Origin: Solwaraspora sp. WMMD792
Lineage (GTDB): Bacteria > Actinomycetota > Actinomycetes > Mycobacteriales > Micromonosporaceae
Reading direction: 5' to 3'
NCBI RefSeq assembly: GCF_029626105.1
Contig: NZ_JARUBH010000009.1
Coordinates: 6,814,011-6,878,010, forward strand
DNA: 64,000 bases
The notes under the pieces are model-generated. The model had not been told where the DNA came from. It ran no database searches and was given only the letters and a program-made list of their open reading frames with translations. Positions 63,321 through 64,000 of this stretch are shown piece by piece; positions within the stretch are counted from its first letter, which is position 1; every line of letters begins with the position of its first letter. The translations under genes and the position numbers were made by a program.

Positions 63321-64000
63321 ATGCACCTCGCTCGCCTCGCCCTGGATCCGGCCGCCGTCGTGGCCCCGGTCAACCGCCGCACCTTCGGTACGTTCGTCGA
63401 GCACATGGGGCGGTGTGTCTACACCGGAATCTACGAGCCCGGTCACCCGTCCGCCGACGCGGACGGGTTCCGGACCGACGTCTTGGCCCTGACCCGCGAA
63501 CTCGGTGTCACGGTGGTCCGCTACCCGGGTGGCAACTTCGTCTCGGGGTACCGGTGGGAGGACGGGGTCGGGCCGAGGGACCAGCGCCCCCGTCGACGCG
63601 ATCTCGCCTGGCGCAGCATCGAGACGAACGAGATCGGCATCGACGAGTTCGTCCGGTGGGCCGACAAGGCGGACGTCGAGATCATGTACGCGGTGAACCT
63701 GGGCACCAGGGGAGTGCAGGAGGCTCTCGACGTACACGAGTACGTCAACCACTCCGGCGGCACCCACCTGGCCGAACTGCGACGGGCCAACGGCGCGGAC
63801 AAGCCGTACGGCATCCGGATGTGGTGCCTGGGCAACGAACTCGACGGTCCGTGGCAGCTTGGTCACAAAAGCGCCGAGGCGTACGGGCAGCTCGCTGCCG
63901 CCACCGCTCGGGCGCTGCGCGCGGCGGAACCGGACCTGGAACTGATTGTCTGCGGAAGCTCCGGTTCCACGATGCCGACGTTCGGCTCGTGGGAAGCCAC
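63321..64000 (+). CDS. GH51 alpha-L-arabinofuranosidase (3' end outside window)
   Basis: The first 226 residues of a protein starting at an ATG at 63321, preceded by AAGGAC, 61 bp after the permease stop. Landmarks are FGTFVEHMGRCVYTGIYEP, VTVVRYPGGNFVSGYRWEDGVGPRDQRP and the acid/base Glu173 in WCLGNELDGPWQLG. These are specific for GH51. The nucleophile Glu lies beyond the window. There is no signal peptide, so it acts in the cytoplasm on imported arabino-oligosaccharides. Confidence 0.94.
   Translation, partial: MHLARLALDPAAVVAPVNRRTFGTFVEHMGRCVYTGIYEPGHPSADADGFRTDVLALTRELGVTVVRYPGGNFVSGYRWEDGVGPRDQRPRRRDLAWRSIETNEIGIDEFVRWADKADVEIMYAVNLGTRGVQEALDVHEYVNHSGGTHLAELRRANGADKPYGIRMWCLGNELDGPWQLGHKSAEAYGQLAAATARALRAAEPDLELIVCGSSGSTMPTFGSWEA

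Overview
The window is about 64 kb of very GC-rich actinobacterial DNA. It has many GTG and TTG starts, four-base ATGA/GTGA gene overlaps and spore-former type genes. The mtrA-mtrB-lpqB-comF-hpf-secA block, the prfB-ftsE-ftsX-smpB-ssrA block and the mannose-metabolism block point to a filamentous actinomycete. The overall gene content looks like the Micromonosporaceae (Micromonospora and relatives); that placement is inference from gene order and protein flavour, not from a search.

Layout. (1) 1-7.6 kb: an SPFH-type lipoprotein cut by the window edge, a small secreted protein, then a polyamine module. The module is an Lrp/AsnC regulator divergent from a potD-A-B-C-like spermidine/putrescine ABC transporter, which converges on an aminobutyraldehyde dehydrogenase. 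(2) 7.7-20.6 kb: an accessory stretch. It holds a BrnT-like/ribbon-helix-helix toxin-antitoxin pair, a VOC protein and MarR regulator sharing two palindromic operators, a short-chain dehydrogenase relic, a MerR regulator, an F420/NADP-type reductase, a decayed IS4-family element, an uncharacterised membrane-anchored protein fused in an operon to a class I glutamine amidotransferase, a PIN-domain toxin-antitoxin cassette bounded by a 128-bp direct repeat of the 3' end of the neighbouring GH43-AbfB gene, an ArsR/SRPBCC pair and an aldehyde dehydrogenase. (3) 20.6-25.8 kb: a membrane-anchored secreted protein, then phosphomannomutase, a Trm112-like protein, a SIS-domain protein and mannose-6-phosphate isomerase in one run. 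(4) 25.9-33.7 kb: an RDD protein with a newly noticed 50-residue membrane protein, SpoIIM, and the MoxR-DUF58-DUF4129-DUF4350 cassette. (5) 33.9-45.4 kb: mtrA, mtrB, lpqB, comF, hpf, a double GNAT, secA, an Rv3235-type protein and a small HTH protein. (6) 45.5-50.4 kb: a DUF6912-like protein, pruA, a membrane protein and a Ser/Thr kinase. (7) 50.6-58.5 kb: PadR, prfB, ftsE, ftsX, smpB, tmRNA, a lipoprotein, an MTA phosphorylase-family enzyme, YqgE/AlgH and tRNA-Ala(GGC). (8) 58.8-64 kb: an arabinoside-utilisation locus with a LacI regulator divergent from an ABC importer and a GH51 arabinofuranosidase cut by the window end.

How the parts work together. Polyamines taken up by the PotABCD system could feed the dehydrogenase toward GABA under Lrp control. 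MtrAB-LpqB couples envelope status to transcription beside secA and hpf. SmpB and tmRNA form the trans-translation pair. The extracellular GH43-AbfB enzyme and the ABC/GH51 locus 42 kb away could act in series on arabinan-type polymers, although their operators differ.

The least explained parts are the 391-residue protein plus amidotransferase operon at 12.5-14.3 kb and the repeat-bounded toxin-antitoxin cassette at 14.4-15.7 kb. Both sit directly next to each other and to a dead insertion sequence.
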